Shown: piece after piece, positions 16,858-26,153 of the stretch
Numbering within the stretch: the stretch's first letter is position 1
Layout of the letters: each line of letters begins with the position of its first letter
NCBI RefSeq assembly: GCF_000337215.1
Contig: NZ_AOHZ01000088.1
Location: forward strand, 607 to 64,606
Direction: 5' to 3'
Source of the DNA: Natronolimnohabitans innermongolicus JCM 12255
GTDB lineage: Archaea > Halobacteriota > Halobacteria > Halobacteriales > Natrialbaceae
Length of the DNA stretch: 64,000 bases
The notes under the pieces: generated by a model
Told to the model about the DNA's origin: nothing
Seen by the model: the letters and a program-made list of their open reading frames with translations, nothing else
The model's database searches: none
Position numbers and translations under genes: made by a program

Positions 16858-17515
16858 CGTTTCCCACCTCCGCGGAGACGGCCGCACCGAGTTCTCTCGT
16901 CGCAGCGGCCGGCTCTTCAGCCCCGGTTATTTCGCTGATTACGGCGACGCCGCTCGCACCCGCCTCGCGGACCGGCGCCGCGTTCGCAGCGGTGACGCCG
17001 CCGATTCCGACGACTGGAATCGAGACGGCGTCGGCGATCTCGGAGACGATCTCGAGTCCGGTGCCGTCTTTTTCTTCGGGGACGTCCGTTTTCGAGTCGG
17101 TCCCGTAGATTGCCCCAACGCCGAGATAGTCCGCACCGGCGGCTTCGGCCTCGGTCGCCTCTTCGATCGTTCCGGTTGAGCAGCCGATTATGGCCTCGGA
17201 GCCGAGCAATTCGCGGGCGACGTCGACGGGGAGGTCCGATTGTCCGAGGTGGACGCCATCGGCGTCGATCGCCTGTGCGATGTCGACCCTGTCGTTGACG
17301 AGCAGGGGAACGTCCGCCGCCGCGGTGAGTTCGCGGAGTTCGCGTCCGAGTTCGTAGCGCCGACGGGTGTCCGTGTCTTTCTCTCGGAGCTGGACGACGT
17401 CGACTCCACCGTCGATCGCAGCCTCGACTACTTCAGCGGTTGTGCTCTCTCCGGAGAGCGATTCTTGCGTTACCAGATACGTTCGCCAGTTCGCTGGATT
17501 CACACCGAATACCAT
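16850..17515 (-). CDS. thiE: Thiamine-phosphate synthase ThiE
   Basis: A 221-residue TIM-barrel enzyme joining HMP-diphosphate and thiazole phosphate to give thiamine phosphate. Signature segments are QLREKD (near residue 42), DGVHLGQSDLP (near 89), GCSTGT (near 111), GADYLGVGAIYGTDSKTD (near 126-143) and GIGGVTAANA near 172. Full length for the family. It is the first gene of a two-gene operon with thiM. No TPP riboswitch could be recognised in the 100 bases upstream, although I did not fold the sequence. Confidence 0.95.
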   Translation of the reverse strand: MVFGVNPANWRTYLVTQESLSGESTTAEVVEAAIDGGVDVVQLREKDTDTRRRYELGRELRELTAAADVPLLVNDRVDIAQAIDADGVHLGQSDLPVDVARELLGSEAIIGCSTGTIEEATEAEAAGADYLGVGAIYGTDSKTDVPEEKDGTGLEIVSEIADAVSIPVVGIGGVTAANAAPVREAGASGVAVISEITGAEEPAAATRELGAAVSAEVGNDE

Positions 17516-17640
17516 CGGGTGGTTCGACTAAGCTACTTTGATCCTCTCGCGCTAAAGTGCGAGCGTTGTCAACATATACTCTCTACTAGCGACACGCTAC
17601 CATCTATTAGTACCCACGATGAAGCGTATATGCTTGTTGA

Positions 17641-18377
17641 TTAATCAGTTCTATATGCGCTATAGAATTGTAGGTATAGTTCAAAATCAGTTCGGACACT
17701 GGCTCGCCTGTCCATCCACGAATTATGAAAGCGGTCGACGCACATCTTGAGCGTGTGAAACCAGTATTCGATCAGATCTCGGTCAGCGCAGTCGAGTTGT
17801 CCGCTCAACCCAAACTGTGCAAATGAAGCCAGGTGGAAGTAGCTACCGACGAAAAACATCATGCTGGTGGGGCGATATTCTAGCCGATTAATTTACGAAT
17901 ACAGCAGTTAAAACGGTGACTCGGAGTCCGAAAACTTCGACCTCAAGAATCGATCGTGAGCCCAATTGTATTGTTCTATATGTGCAACATAATGTTCCTG
18001 TCAATTCTGACAGGAACCTCACTGATGGTGGTCTGTGACGGCTTTACTATCCCCAGAATGCTTGGCGTTCTGATGTCGAGACGAATCAAAGATTCGCCGG
18101 CCATTGGAGCGAAAAATCCTCCAAGAGGCCCCACGAGAGCGTTAATCTCGAGGATATCGGTGGATCTGGCACGCTCCCAGGCGGCTGGTGTGTTCAGTGC
18201 CGAATTTTGATGAATGCGTTCTATGCCAATTAAACAACGAATCGCTTGTGTTTCTCGGAGCGAACAACCAGTCGTGTAGAACTGGACAGCGACGCCCTGA
18301 CTAGCATCGCCGTCCGCTCGCATCCTCAATTCATCAAATTCCGCCGTATCTCTCTCGCTGAGTAGGCCTGCGAGCAT
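17641..18377 (-). pseudogene. Decayed IS6-family transposase
   Basis: Two minus-strand reading blocks correspond in order to the intact transposase at 32292-32999. Block 1 (to 17976) has LLSERDTAEFDELRMR and YTTGCSLRETQAI, matching the N-terminal LLSE and HATGCSLRETTTI. Block 2 (17641-17862) has DRDLIEYWFHTLKMCVDRFH, matching DRNLIEKWFHTFKIRVDRFH. The middle part with the first two catalytic Asp residues is scrambled. No clear terminal repeats remain. It is an old, inactive insertion next to thiE. Confidence 0.8.
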
Positions 18378-18631
18378 CGTACCAAGCTAACTCTACGGCT
18401 TGATCGTTTCTCAAACTGCACTGACTGGACGATACTATCAATCAACATATGGCAATTGTGTAACCAAAACTGGCAATTACACGAGTATGCCTGTAATACC
18501 ACTGCTACCTGATGACTACAAATTCTTGTGAACATACGGATGAATTTCCTAATCAAACATGGCTGTCCCCGAGGAGGAAAATAAAACCGAGACTGTCCTA
18601 GTGTGGGAAAAGACTAAGAGAGACCATACCA

Positions 18632-18645
18632 CATGTGAGCACATG
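18632..18645. promoter_or_regulatory. Palindrome CATGTG-AG-CACATG at the IclR start codon
   Basis: Perfect 6-bp arms around a 2-bp spacer, overlapping the ATG at 18643. It contains GTGAGCAC, also found beside the TATA box of the E1-alpha gene (23919) and, as GTGAGTACC, near the TRAP start. It could be an autoregulatory operator. Confidence 0.4.
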
Positions 18646-19416
18646 CCAACAGAAGAAACGAACCGGTCTGACCGATTGATCCAGGCGACATCAACCAGTG
18701 TAGCGGTCATTGACGCACTCATCGAAATCGGTGGGGAAGGCGGAGTAACGGAAATCAGCGACGCCGCCGAACTGTCCACGAGTAGCGTTCACAAGCACCT
18801 CAATACGCTTCGAGAGTCCGATTTCATCGTCAAAAATGGGAAAACGTACTCGCTCAGCCTACGTTTTCTAGATATTGGCGGGTTTATTCGCAATAACCAT
18901 CCGGGATCTAGGGAGATAAAGCTCCACATTCAGGAAATGGCACAACAGACAAACCATAACGTGTTTTTCACAGTCGAGGAAAACGGCCGTGCAGTAGTAC
19001 TTTATCGGGAGGTTGGCCGAAACGGTGTGCCGATGCGCTCGAGAATCGGGACGCGTTTCTATATGAACCAGGCTGCGGGGGGGATAGCCATCCTGGCCGA
19101 ATACCCAGACAGTCGTGTCGAAGCGATAATCGAACGACACGGTCTCCCACCCGCGACCGAAAAAACGATGACTGACCGCGATGTTTTAATGGAAGAACTC
19201 GATCGAGTTCGCGAGCGAGGGTACGCGATGACCGTCGGCGAAACTACCGAAGGCGTTCAATCAATTGCGGTTCCAGTTACCCTTCCAGAAGAAGAGATCA
19301 TTGGTGCCTGTGCGGTCTCGGGTCCGATCCACCGAATGGGTGATCCTGACGAGGAACTCCTCCAGTATCTGCGAACCATGACGAACGAACTAGAACTAAA
19401 TATTACGTACTCGTAG
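18643..19416 (+). CDS. IclR-family transcriptional regulator
   Basis: A 257-residue IclR protein. The winged HTH is about residues 15-80 (ISDAAELSTSSVHKHLNTL) and the effector domain about 85-255 (NQAAGGIAILAEYPDS in place of the common A-x-GKA-ILA). Start MPTEETNRSD gives the normal length; an in-frame ATG at 18559 would add 28 residues of unusual composition. The chosen ATG lies inside a perfect palindrome, suggesting autoregulation. GC content is lower than in its neighbours, as in the adjacent AT-rich DNA. It probably controls the SDR and the 2-oxoacid dehydrogenase operon nearby (inference from position and shared motif). Confidence 0.9.
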   Translation: MPTEETNRSDRLIQATSTSVAVIDALIEIGGEGGVTEISDAAELSTSSVHKHLNTLRESDFIVKNGKTYSLSLRFLDIGGFIRNNHPGSREIKLHIQEMAQQTNHNVFFTVEENGRAVVLYREVGRNGVPMRSRIGTRFYMNQAAGGIAILAEYPDSRVEAIIERHGLPPATEKTMTDRDVLMEELDRVRERGYAMTVGETTEGVQSIAVPVTLPEEEIIGACAVSGPIHRMGDPDEELLQYLRTMTNELELNITYS

Positions 19417-19560
19417 TACGTGCAATTACTCGACGTACCCGCAAATTCACTCGGGTCGGTCGCCTCACAGGGTTGACTCAAAACAGTATCGGCCGAGTCC
19501 AAGACCGGTCGGCTCGGCTTTCGCAACAAGATATAACTTGGATGGCACCTCATTGAGACT

Positions 19561-20370
19561 ATGTCCCATACTGAGGAAGCGAAAACGGCACTCGTGACTG
19601 GCGGTGCTCGAGGACTCGGCCGAAGCTACGCGTTGCGCCTCGCAGAACAAGGAATGAACGTTGCCATTAGCGATATCGACCTTCGGGCTCACGAAGAGTA
19701 CGAGCGGGAGCGAGAGCAAGTAGAGGGTGAGAGCGTCGTCTCAGAGATACGTGAACGAGGGGTAGACGCGATTGGTATCGAAGCCGACGTGACGGACCCC
19801 GACGAAGTGCAGGCGATGGTCGACACGGCAGTTGACGAGTTCGGAGCGATCGATGTCGTGATCGCAAACGCTGGCGGCGGCGTTGGTCCGAACGACGCCA
19901 CCCTCGCGAGCGAACTGCAACTCGATCATCTTCACGAGACTATCGAACGGAATTTGTACGGGACGATCTACACCTGCCTTGCGGTCGCACCGTACATGAA
20001 AGAACGGGAAAGCGGAACGATCGTCACCGTTGCATCAGGAGCCGGACGACAGGCGCGGAGGGACGGATCGTATGCGCACTACGGAGCCGCGAAGGCAGGG
20101 ATTATCATGTATACGAAATACCTCGCACAGGACGTCGGAGAGCACGGTATCACGGCGAATGTGATAGCCCCTGGTTACATCGGAACCGGTCGGTTGATGG
20201 AAGCATTCGAGAAGCGAGGGATCGAAGACGTCGAGAGCGATACCGCACTACGACGGATCGGAACGCCCGACGATTGCGCTGACGTGGTCGAATTTCTGGC
20301 TGGAGAGGCCTCGGATTACGTCACGGGGGCTGTGATTCCGATCGATGGTGGGCAGGTGAGAGGACTCTGA
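19561..20370 (+). CDS. Short-chain dehydrogenase/reductase
   Basis: A 269-residue classical SDR oxidoreductase using NAD(P). It has the Rossmann motif TGGARGLGRS (T-G-x(3)-G-x-G) near residue 13, NAGGG near 96, catalytic Ser in TVASGAGR and the Y-x-x-x-K pair in HYGAAKAG near 173. The C-terminal IPIDGGQ loop is typical. Substrate is unknown: a hydroxyacyl-CoA, sugar or polyol is equally possible. A TATA-like AGATATAAC about 28 bases upstream supports the start. It converges with the E2 gene. Confidence 0.92.
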   Translation: MSHTEEAKTALVTGGARGLGRSYALRLAEQGMNVAISDIDLRAHEEYEREREQVEGESVVSEIRERGVDAIGIEADVTDPDEVQAMVDTAVDEFGAIDVVIANAGGGVGPNDATLASELQLDHLHETIERNLYGTIYTCLAVAPYMKERESGTIVTVASGAGRQARRDGSYAHYGAAKAGIIMYTKYLAQDVGEHGITANVIAPGYIGTGRLMEAFEKRGIEDVESDTALRRIGTPDDCADVVEFLAGEASDYVTGAVIPIDGGQVRGL

Positions 20371-20405
20371 AGAAGAACCCAAAATGCAGTAGTCTCTTCG
20401 GATCG

Positions 20406-21905
20406 CTATGAGAGAAGCGAGTGAGGGTCCTCAAGTCGGTGTTTCACCGCTTGAAGGAACTGGACGGCGGTTGATCCTTCGACAACCCGGTGATCGTACG
20501 TGAGACAGAGGTGCATGATCTTGCGCGGGACGACCTCGTCGTCGACGATGCCCGGCTCCTCGTTCACCGTACAGACGCCGAGTATGCCTGTCTGCGGCGG
20601 ATTTATCTGTGGCGTGTTGATATACGCGCCGAACGTGCCCGCGTTCGAGACCGTAAACGTCGCGTTCTGTTGTTGATCCATCTCGAGGTCGTGGTTTCGG
20701 GCCTGTTCGGCGAGTTGTGTGACGCGTTCGCCGAGTTCCACGGCGGATCGCTCGTCCGCACCGTATATCGTCGGGACGAGCAGTCCGTGTTCGGTATCGA
20801 CCGCGACCCCGAGGTTAACATCCTCGAACTGGCGGACGAGCGGGTCGTCTCCTGACCCGTCGCCTTCGACGATCTCCGCGTTCAAGATCCGGTACTCCGG
20901 TAGTGCTTCAGCGACCGCCCGTAGCACGAACGCAGTGATCGACGGGGAAACGTCGTGATATTTTTGCCACGGCTCTTTCAGTGACTCGGTCAACGAGGTC
21001 AATTGAGTAACGTCGACGCGTGCGACTGTCGTTGTACTGCCGTAGTCCCTCGACACCGTCTGCATCCGATCGTACATCACTTTCCGGCCGCCCGTGACGG
21101 AAACGGTCTCGTGGACCGTTGGCGACGGATCGTTGGACTCGTTCGTCGGTTCTGCGTTGCGGTCATCGGTTGGCGAACTATCCTCGGCCTTCCGCTCGAG
21201 GTACCGGTCGATGTCGGCCATTCGAACCCGATCCGTCTCGAGTTCTTCGCCGACAGCTGCGATTTCGACGCCGTTGTCCGCAGCGATCCGTCTGGCCGCC
21301 GGGGAGCCGCGGATTTCCGTTCCGCCGTTAGCGATCGACGAATCGTTCACGTACTTTCCGACGTGTTCAGACTGGACCTGTTGGACACCCAGTGCGCTGC
21401 CGACGGCAGTAACGTCGACGTCGTGGACCTGCGCCGCCTTCCGAGCGTTCGGAGTCGCGTTTATCGATCCGTCCGCCGTCGTCGCGGTATCGGGTGATTC
21501 AGTCGCCGACTCGATTCCTCCCGATTCGTCGGCTTGAGGTGACTCGAGTTTGATTGGTTCGTCCCGTCCGTCGAGTTCGGCGCGCTGGCCGAGTTCCGCC
21601 TGCGTCTTCTCCGTCGGAGTTTTGGCAGCGGAGTCAGAATCGGGTGCGGCCGAAATCTCGCTCGCTTCGTCTGCAGTACCAACGTATCCGAGCGTGGTCC
21701 CAATCGGAACAGTCTCGCCTTCACCGATCAGCTTTCGAAGCAGTCGACCGTCTTGATCGGCAGGGAGTTCGTGGACCGTCTTTTCGCTCTCGATTATCAC
21801 GACCGTATCACCGGCTGAAACGGAATCCCCTTCGTTCACGCACCACTCGTCGACCAGTCCTTCTTCCATCGCCTGCCCGAGTTTAGGGAGCTTGATCTCT
21901 TGCAT
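20406..21905 (-). CDS. 2-oxoacid dehydrogenase E2 (lipoamide acyltransferase), two PSBDs, His-x-x-x-Glu-Gly active-site variant
   Basis: A 499-residue E2 core component. The lipoyl domain (1-78) has Lys42 in ESEKTVHEL. Two peripheral-subunit-binding domains follow near 145-185 (ATPNARKAAQVHDVDVTAV) and 195-240 (GSPAARRIAADNGVEIAAV); one is usual. The CATRASE domain is about 265-499, but the catalytic H-x-x-x-D-G motif reads DHRVVEG, Asp to Glu. The start MQEIKLPKLG is the family N-terminus; the longer upstream reading overlaps E1-beta in another frame. It is last in an E1a-E1b-E2 operon, 5 bases after E1-beta. Acyl transfer to CoA from an acetoin, pyruvate or branched-chain oxoacid is expected. 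E3 is not in this operon. Confidence 0.93.
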   Translation of the reverse strand: MQEIKLPKLGQAMEEGLVDEWCVNEGDSVSAGDTVVIIESEKTVHELPADQDGRLLRKLIGEGETVPIGTTLGYVGTADEASEISAAPDSDSAAKTPTEKTQAELGQRAELDGRDEPIKLESPQADESGGIESATESPDTATTADGSINATPNARKAAQVHDVDVTAVGSALGVQQVQSEHVGKYVNDSSIANGGTEIRGSPAARRIAADNGVEIAAVGEELETDRVRMADIDRYLERKAEDSSPTDDRNAEPTNESNDPSPTVHETVSVTGGRKVMYDRMQTVSRDYGSTTTVARVDVTQLTSLTESLKEPWQKYHDVSPSITAFVLRAVAEALPEYRILNAEIVEGDGSGDDPLVRQFEDVNLGVAVDTEHGLLVPTIYGADERSAVELGERVTQLAEQARNHDLEMDQQQNATFTVSNAGTFGAYINTPQINPPQTGILGVCTVNEEPGIVDDEVVPRKIMHLCLTYDHRVVEGSTAVQFLQAVKHRLEDPHSLLS

Positions 21906-21910
21906 GCTGA

Positions 21911-22918
21911 TTACGTCTCGATCGCGTCGATAACGGCGGTTTCGATGTCTTCGGCTGTCGGAACGTACGCTTCTTCGAGGCTCTCTGCGAAAGGGATAGG
22001 TGTGAACGGTGCACCGACGCGCTTGACGGGCGCGTCGAGGTAGAAGAACGCGTCGTCGATGACTTGCGCTGCGACCTCGGATCCGAATCCACCGAACGTC
22101 GGGGCCTCCTGTGCCGTGACGAGGATGTTCGTCTTCTCGACTGATTCCAGGATAGGGTCCGTATCGAGTGGCGTAACGGTTCGCGGATCGACGACCTCGC
22201 ATTCGACACCGCGGTCGCTGAGCCGTTCTGCGGCTTCGAGTGCCTCGTATACCATTCCACCGATGGCGACGACGGTCGCGTCGTCACCGCGACGCTTGAT
22301 GTCGGTCTCGCAGAGCGGTATCGTGTACTCTTCTTCCGGAACGGGACCGCTTTCGCCATATCGCATCTTATTTTCGAGGAACAGTACCGGGTCGTCGTCG
22401 CGAATGGCGGACTTGAGTAATCCCTTGTAATCCTTCGGTGTCGACGGCATGACGATTTTCAGACCAGGGACGTTCATGAACCAGGCCTCGGGGCTCTGAC
22501 CGTGGTGGAGGCCGTGTCCGTCACCCGTTCCGTACATCGAGCGAACGACCATCGGTACGCTCGTCTCGTCGCCGTAGTTGAAGTACATCTTGGCGGCGTA
22601 GTTTATCAAGTGGTCGCCCGCTATCGGGAGGAAGTCGGCGTACATGATCTCGACAATCGGACGGGCTCCGGCCAGCGCCGCACCGACTGCCGACCCGCCG
22701 AGCGTCGTCTCGGCTAGCGGCGTATCGAAGACACGGTCGTCCCCGAACTCCTCATACAACCCTTCTGATATTTTGTAGAGTCCGCCGTACTCCGCGACGT
22801 CCTCGCCGTAAAGGATGACGCTGTCGTCGCGCTCGAGTTCCTCGTAAAGTGCCTGATTGAGGCTCTCTCGAATCGTTTGTTCCGTCTGTTCGGCCTGAAC
22901 ATCGACCTGTTGGCTCAT
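21911..22918 (-). CDS. 2-oxoacid dehydrogenase E1 beta subunit
   Basis: A 335-residue transketolase-like beta subunit that, with E1-alpha, forms the thiamine-diphosphate decarboxylase. Recognisable segments are LYGEDVAEYGG near residue 37, RPIVEIMYADF near 85, GQSPEAWFMNVPGL near 138 and VDPRTVTPLDTDPI in the C-terminal half. The start codon overlaps the E1-alpha stop (4 bases), so the subunits are translationally coupled. Substrate class (pyruvate, acetoin or branched-chain) cannot be fixed by eye; the nearby SDR, ADH and crotonase suggest a catabolic rather than central-carbon role. Confidence 0.94.
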   Translation of the reverse strand: MSQQVDVQAEQTEQTIRESLNQALYEELERDDSVILYGEDVAEYGGLYKISEGLYEEFGDDRVFDTPLAETTLGGSAVGAALAGARPIVEIMYADFLPIAGDHLINYAAKMYFNYGDETSVPMVVRSMYGTGDGHGLHHGQSPEAWFMNVPGLKIVMPSTPKDYKGLLKSAIRDDDPVLFLENKMRYGESGPVPEEEYTIPLCETDIKRRGDDATVVAIGGMVYEALEAAERLSDRGVECEVVDPRTVTPLDTDPILESVEKTNILVTAQEAPTFGGFGSEVAAQVIDDAFFYLDAPVKRVGAPFTPIPFAESLEEAYVPTAEDIETAVIDAIET

Positions 22919-23898
22919 CGAACCACCCCTTTCCAGTGGTCGATCTCGGTGTCCTTATACACGTGGTACATCGTCTCCTCGTCGGGTAATTCGTCGGTCT
23001 CGGCCGCCTCGAACGCTTCGTCGATTCGCGTTTGCAAACGCCGATCGATTTCCTCGATCTCATCTTCGGTAACGAAATCCTCCTCGAGGAGCCGCGATCT
23101 GTACAACTCGATCGGATCCCTGTCGCGCCACTCCTCAAGCGTTGCTTCGTCCCGGTGTTCGGGCATGGTCTCTGCGTGTGGTCGGTATCGGTACGTCTTG
23201 GCCTCGAGCAGCGTCGGTCCATCGCCGTCTCTGGCCCGTTGCGCTGCGGTAGCGGTTGCGTCGACAACTTCTTCGACATCTTGCCCGTCAATGACTTTCG
23301 TCGGTAGACCGTGGTTGGCGAGGTCGGCCAGGTCGTCGACTGCGACGAGTTTCTCGATCGGGGAGGCCTCCGTCCAGTGGTTGTTTTCGATCACGAAGAT
23401 GACTGGAAGCTCTTGGACGGTCGCGAAGTTCAGGGCGGAGTGGAACTCGCTGCGTTGGCTCGCACCGTCGCCGAAGAAGGCGACCGTCACTCGATCATTG
23501 TCGAGTACCTTGTTGCCGAGCGCGGCGCCGGCAGCCGGATTAAGGTGCGCTCCGATCATGCCGGTCGTACCGAGGATTCCGTACTCCGACGAGCCCATGT
23601 GATGCTCTGTCGTCCGACCGTTCGACGGGCCGGAGCGAGTACCGTACATTCCAGCGACGATTTCGTCGAGCGGGGCTCGAAGTAGCATCACCGCTCGTGT
23701 TCGCAGCGACGGAACCAGAATGTCGTCGTCTTCGAGCGGGTAACACGCTCCGACACCGACTGCTTCCTGACCGATACTTGAGTGAGGTAACTCTCGAATG
23801 CCGCGGTCCTGGTAGACTTCGAGGACCTTCTCTTCGAATCGCCGGGTCAATAAGAGGTCCTCGAGCAGTTCCCTATGGTTTATACTAGCATTCCCCAT
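22915..23898 (-). CDS. 2-oxoacid dehydrogenase E1 alpha subunit
   Basis: A 327-residue alpha subunit. The thiamine-diphosphate/Mg motif GDG-x(n)-N spans GDGASQRSEFHSALNFATVQ to VIENNHW, near residues 142-172. The N-terminus has the substrate-channel region SSIGQEAVGVG. The TATA-like AAAAATATAGG lies about 30 bases upstream, flanked by two GTGAG-containing repeats (see operator entry). First gene of E1a-E1b-E2. The length and lack of a C-terminal extension match acetoin-dehydrogenase and archaeal PDH-like enzymes. Confidence 0.94.
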   Translation of the reverse strand: MGNASINHRELLEDLLLTRRFEEKVLEVYQDRGIRELPHSSIGQEAVGVGACYPLEDDDILVPSLRTRAVMLLRAPLDEIVAGMYGTRSGPSNGRTTEHHMGSSEYGILGTTGMIGAHLNPAAGAALGNKVLDNDRVTVAFFGDGASQRSEFHSALNFATVQELPVIFVIENNHWTEASPIEKLVAVDDLADLANHGLPTKVIDGQDVEEVVDATATAAQRARDGDGPTLLEAKTYRYRPHAETMPEHRDEATLEEWRDRDPIELYRSRLLEEDFVTEDEIEEIDRRLQTRIDEAFEAAETDELPDEETMYHVYKDTEIDHWKGVVR

Positions 23899-23910
23899 GA
23901 CATAGCTATC

Positions 23911-23955
23911 TCCCGTGTGTGAGCACCTATATTTTTCCCCGTGTGAGAACGTTCT
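23911..23955. promoter_or_regulatory. Promoter/operator of the E1a-E1b-E2 operon
   Basis: The AT-rich TATA region at 23928-23936 is bracketed by two direct repeats, CCCGTGTGTGAGCAC (23912-23926) and CCCGTGTGAGAAC (23938-23950). An AGAACGTTCT palindrome (23946-23955) is next to the second. Repeats on both sides of the TATA box suggest regulator binding; IclR control is inference. Confidence 0.45.
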
Positions 23956-24122
23956 TCCCTGTCAAAATGGTCGCCGCGCAAATCCGATCCGACAATCGAC
24001 TTTTTGGACCGAATCCGATCGAACACCTTCATCGGAAAATCCGGGCGTGTTGAGCAGTTGGGAGCTACCCTCGAGTGGGGCGCCACGGAATTGATAAGCT
24101 ATCGTATAATACGTACCACCAC

Positions 24123-24803
24123 ATGTGGCCAGAGGCCATCGAAACTGCACTGGAGCGCTACGAGAACCGATACGGAACTCTCCGGGAAGCGTGGAAGGAC
24201 GCGGGATACTGGCCGGAAACCACGTTCCCCGAACGAGCCTTCGAAACGATTGCGGAGAACCCTGAAAAGCGAGTGATCGGCCCCCGCCGAACGGAGACGT
24301 TCGAGGACCTCGGCACAGGCGAGATTCACGTGTCCGGGCCGAACGCGATGGTCGGCTACCTCGACGGGAACCACGACGATGACGCGTTCGACGGAACGTG
24401 GTTCGCGACCGGTGACATCGGCCGGCTGGACGGCGACGGCTACCTCACGATCACGGGCCGAAAGAAGGACGTTATCGTGAGAGGTGGCGAGAATATCCCC
24501 GTCAAAGAGGTCGAAGACGTCCTTTACGAACACCCATCGGTCGACGATATCGCGATCGTCGCGATGCCGGACGAGGAGATGCAGGAAAAGGGTTGCGCGT
24601 ACGTACGGGTCGATAACGGCCGATCGTTCTCCTTCGGGGAGATGATCAACCACCTCGACGAGTACGAGATGGCGAAACAGAAGTACCCGGAACGACTCGA
24701 GATCGTCGACGAGTTCCCGCGGACTGGAAGCGGCAAGATACAGAAGGCCGAACTCCGGGAACGCATCGCCGAGACGCTAGGAATGAAGCCGGTGCGGCGG
24801 TAG
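24123..24803 (+). pseudogene. Acyl-CoA synthetase with large in-frame internal deletion
   Basis: An open 226-codon frame. It begins like an AMP-dependent synthetase N-terminus (residues 1-60, including PERAFETIAENPEKRV) and jumps directly at about residues 63-65 to the C-terminal region (GTGEIHVSGPNAMVGYLDG). From there it is complete: TGDIGRLDGDGY, GRKKDVIVRGGENI hinge, and catalytic Lys in RTGSGKIQKAEL. The ATP-binding loop and most of the N-terminal domain, about 300 residues, are missing, so it cannot be a normal ligase. It may be a dead remnant or produce a free C-terminal domain. A promoter-like CGTATAATAC lies upstream. Confidence 0.8.
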
Positions 24804-24863
24804 CTGCGTATCGAACCAAATCCGCGGGGTTACGATTATACGTCCGTTCGGAGTGAATGACCT

Positions 24864-26033
24864 ATGGACGAACCCAGCGTAACCGAATCCGAGGCCGCGG
24901 AGTTGCTCGCCGAACTGATCTCGTTCGACTCACTGAATCCACCCGGTCGAGAGGCGGCGTGTGCGGAGTTCATCGTCGAGTGGCTCACCGATGCCGGTAT
25001 CGACGCTGAACTCGTCCTCGAACCGTATCCCGATCGACCGCAGGTCGTCGCGACGATCGGTGACGGAGACGGTGATTGCGACCACCTCGTGCTCAACGGC
25101 CACATCGACGTCGTGCCAGCGGGCGATCGCGACCGATGGTCCGTCGACCCTTTCGAAGGCGTCGTCGACGACGGTCGCGTGTATGGGCGCGGAGCCAGCG
25201 ACATGAAATCCGGTCTCGCTGCCGCGATGCTCGCCGCGCGCGAAGCAGCGAACGACCGACTCGAAGGAACGCTTACCCTGACGTTCGCGATCGGCGAAGA
25301 GACCGCTGAACCCGGCACGAAGACGCTGGTTTCGGATCTCGACGCTGATCACGGCATCGTCCTCGAACCAACCGAACTGGAGGTCCAGACCGTTGGGAAG
25401 GGACTTGCGTGGTACGCTGCGCAGATCGCGGGCGAAGCGGGTCACGCGAGTCGACCGCACACCGGAAACAACGCGGTTGACGCGCTGTTAGAATTCGGTG
25501 AGTGCCTCGAGGATTATCGGAGCGAGATCGCTGACCGGACGCACCCGCTGATCGGTGCATCGCTCTGTACGCCCACGATGGTTGATGGCGGGACGAAGGA
25601 GAATGTGCTTGCGGAACTGGTCGAACTTCGGTTCGACCGCCGCTTCCTCCCGAGCGAATCGCTCGCCGATATCGACCAGGAGATGAACGATCTATTCGAA
25701 CCGATTCGCGACCAAGGGTTCGACGTGACAGTTGAACGCACCCGAACGTACGAGGCTGCTGAAATCCCCACGGATGCGCCGATCGCGGAGACGGTTCGTT
25801 CTCACGCCGCAATGGTAGCGGGCGCGCCGACGGAACCGGCCGGAAAGGAGGCGGCAACGGACCAGCGAAACCTCGTCAACGACGCTGGTATTCCGACGAT
25901 TATCTGGGGGCCAGGCACGCCCACGCAGGCGCACACAGTCGATGAATGGGCCAGGATCGATCTACTCGTTGACGCGGTTGACGTACTGTGTCGAACGATC
26001 ACGGAACGCTGCTCCCGGACTGAGAATTCGTAA
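24864..26033 (+). CDS. M20-family metallo-amidohydrolase (ArgE/DapE type)
   Basis: A 389-residue zinc hydrolase. Metal and catalytic residues are visible: His80 and Asp82 (NGHIDVVPAG), Asp113 (GRGASDMKSG), Glu145-Glu146 (GEETAEPG), Glu168 (LEPTEL) and a C-terminal His in PTQAHTVDEW. A dimerisation insertion with AGHASRPHTGNNAVD is in the middle. The enzyme would cleave an N-acyl group from an amino acid or a related amide in the cytoplasm. It lies between the deleted ligase and the TRAP transporter and may process an imported N-acyl or amide substrate; this is context only. Confidence 0.92.
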   Translation: MDEPSVTESEAAELLAELISFDSLNPPGREAACAEFIVEWLTDAGIDAELVLEPYPDRPQVVATIGDGDGDCDHLVLNGHIDVVPAGDRDRWSVDPFEGVVDDGRVYGRGASDMKSGLAAAMLAAREAANDRLEGTLTLTFAIGEETAEPGTKTLVSDLDADHGIVLEPTELEVQTVGKGLAWYAAQIAGEAGHASRPHTGNNAVDALLEFGECLEDYRSEIADRTHPLIGASLCTPTMVDGGTKENVLAELVELRFDRRFLPSESLADIDQEMNDLFEPIRDQGFDVTVERTRTYEAAEIPTDAPIAETVRSHAAMVAGAPTEPAGKEAATDQRNLVNDAGIPTIIWGPGTPTQAHTVDEWARIDLLVDAVDVLCRTITERCSRTENS

Positions 26034-26153
26034 TTCCCGGGAGATTCAACGAATCGTTGTTCAAATTGACCCGTGCGACGATAGAACCCGAGACGACAGC
26101 GACGCCGCGAACGGAATCAATGGGCGGTCGGTTGAGTTCGGGAACCGTCCCGC

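Noticed and set aside
17516-17640. TPP riboswitch upstream of thiE
   Set aside because: The conserved CUGAGA and ACCUGA-type strings of a THI element are not seen; archaeal TPP riboswitches are rare outside a few lineages.
20406-22202. Longer E2 protein starting upstream of MQEIKLP
   Set aside because: The extra 99 residues overlap the E1-beta gene in a different frame and are Arg-rich; the lipoyl domain begins directly at MQEIKLPKLG.
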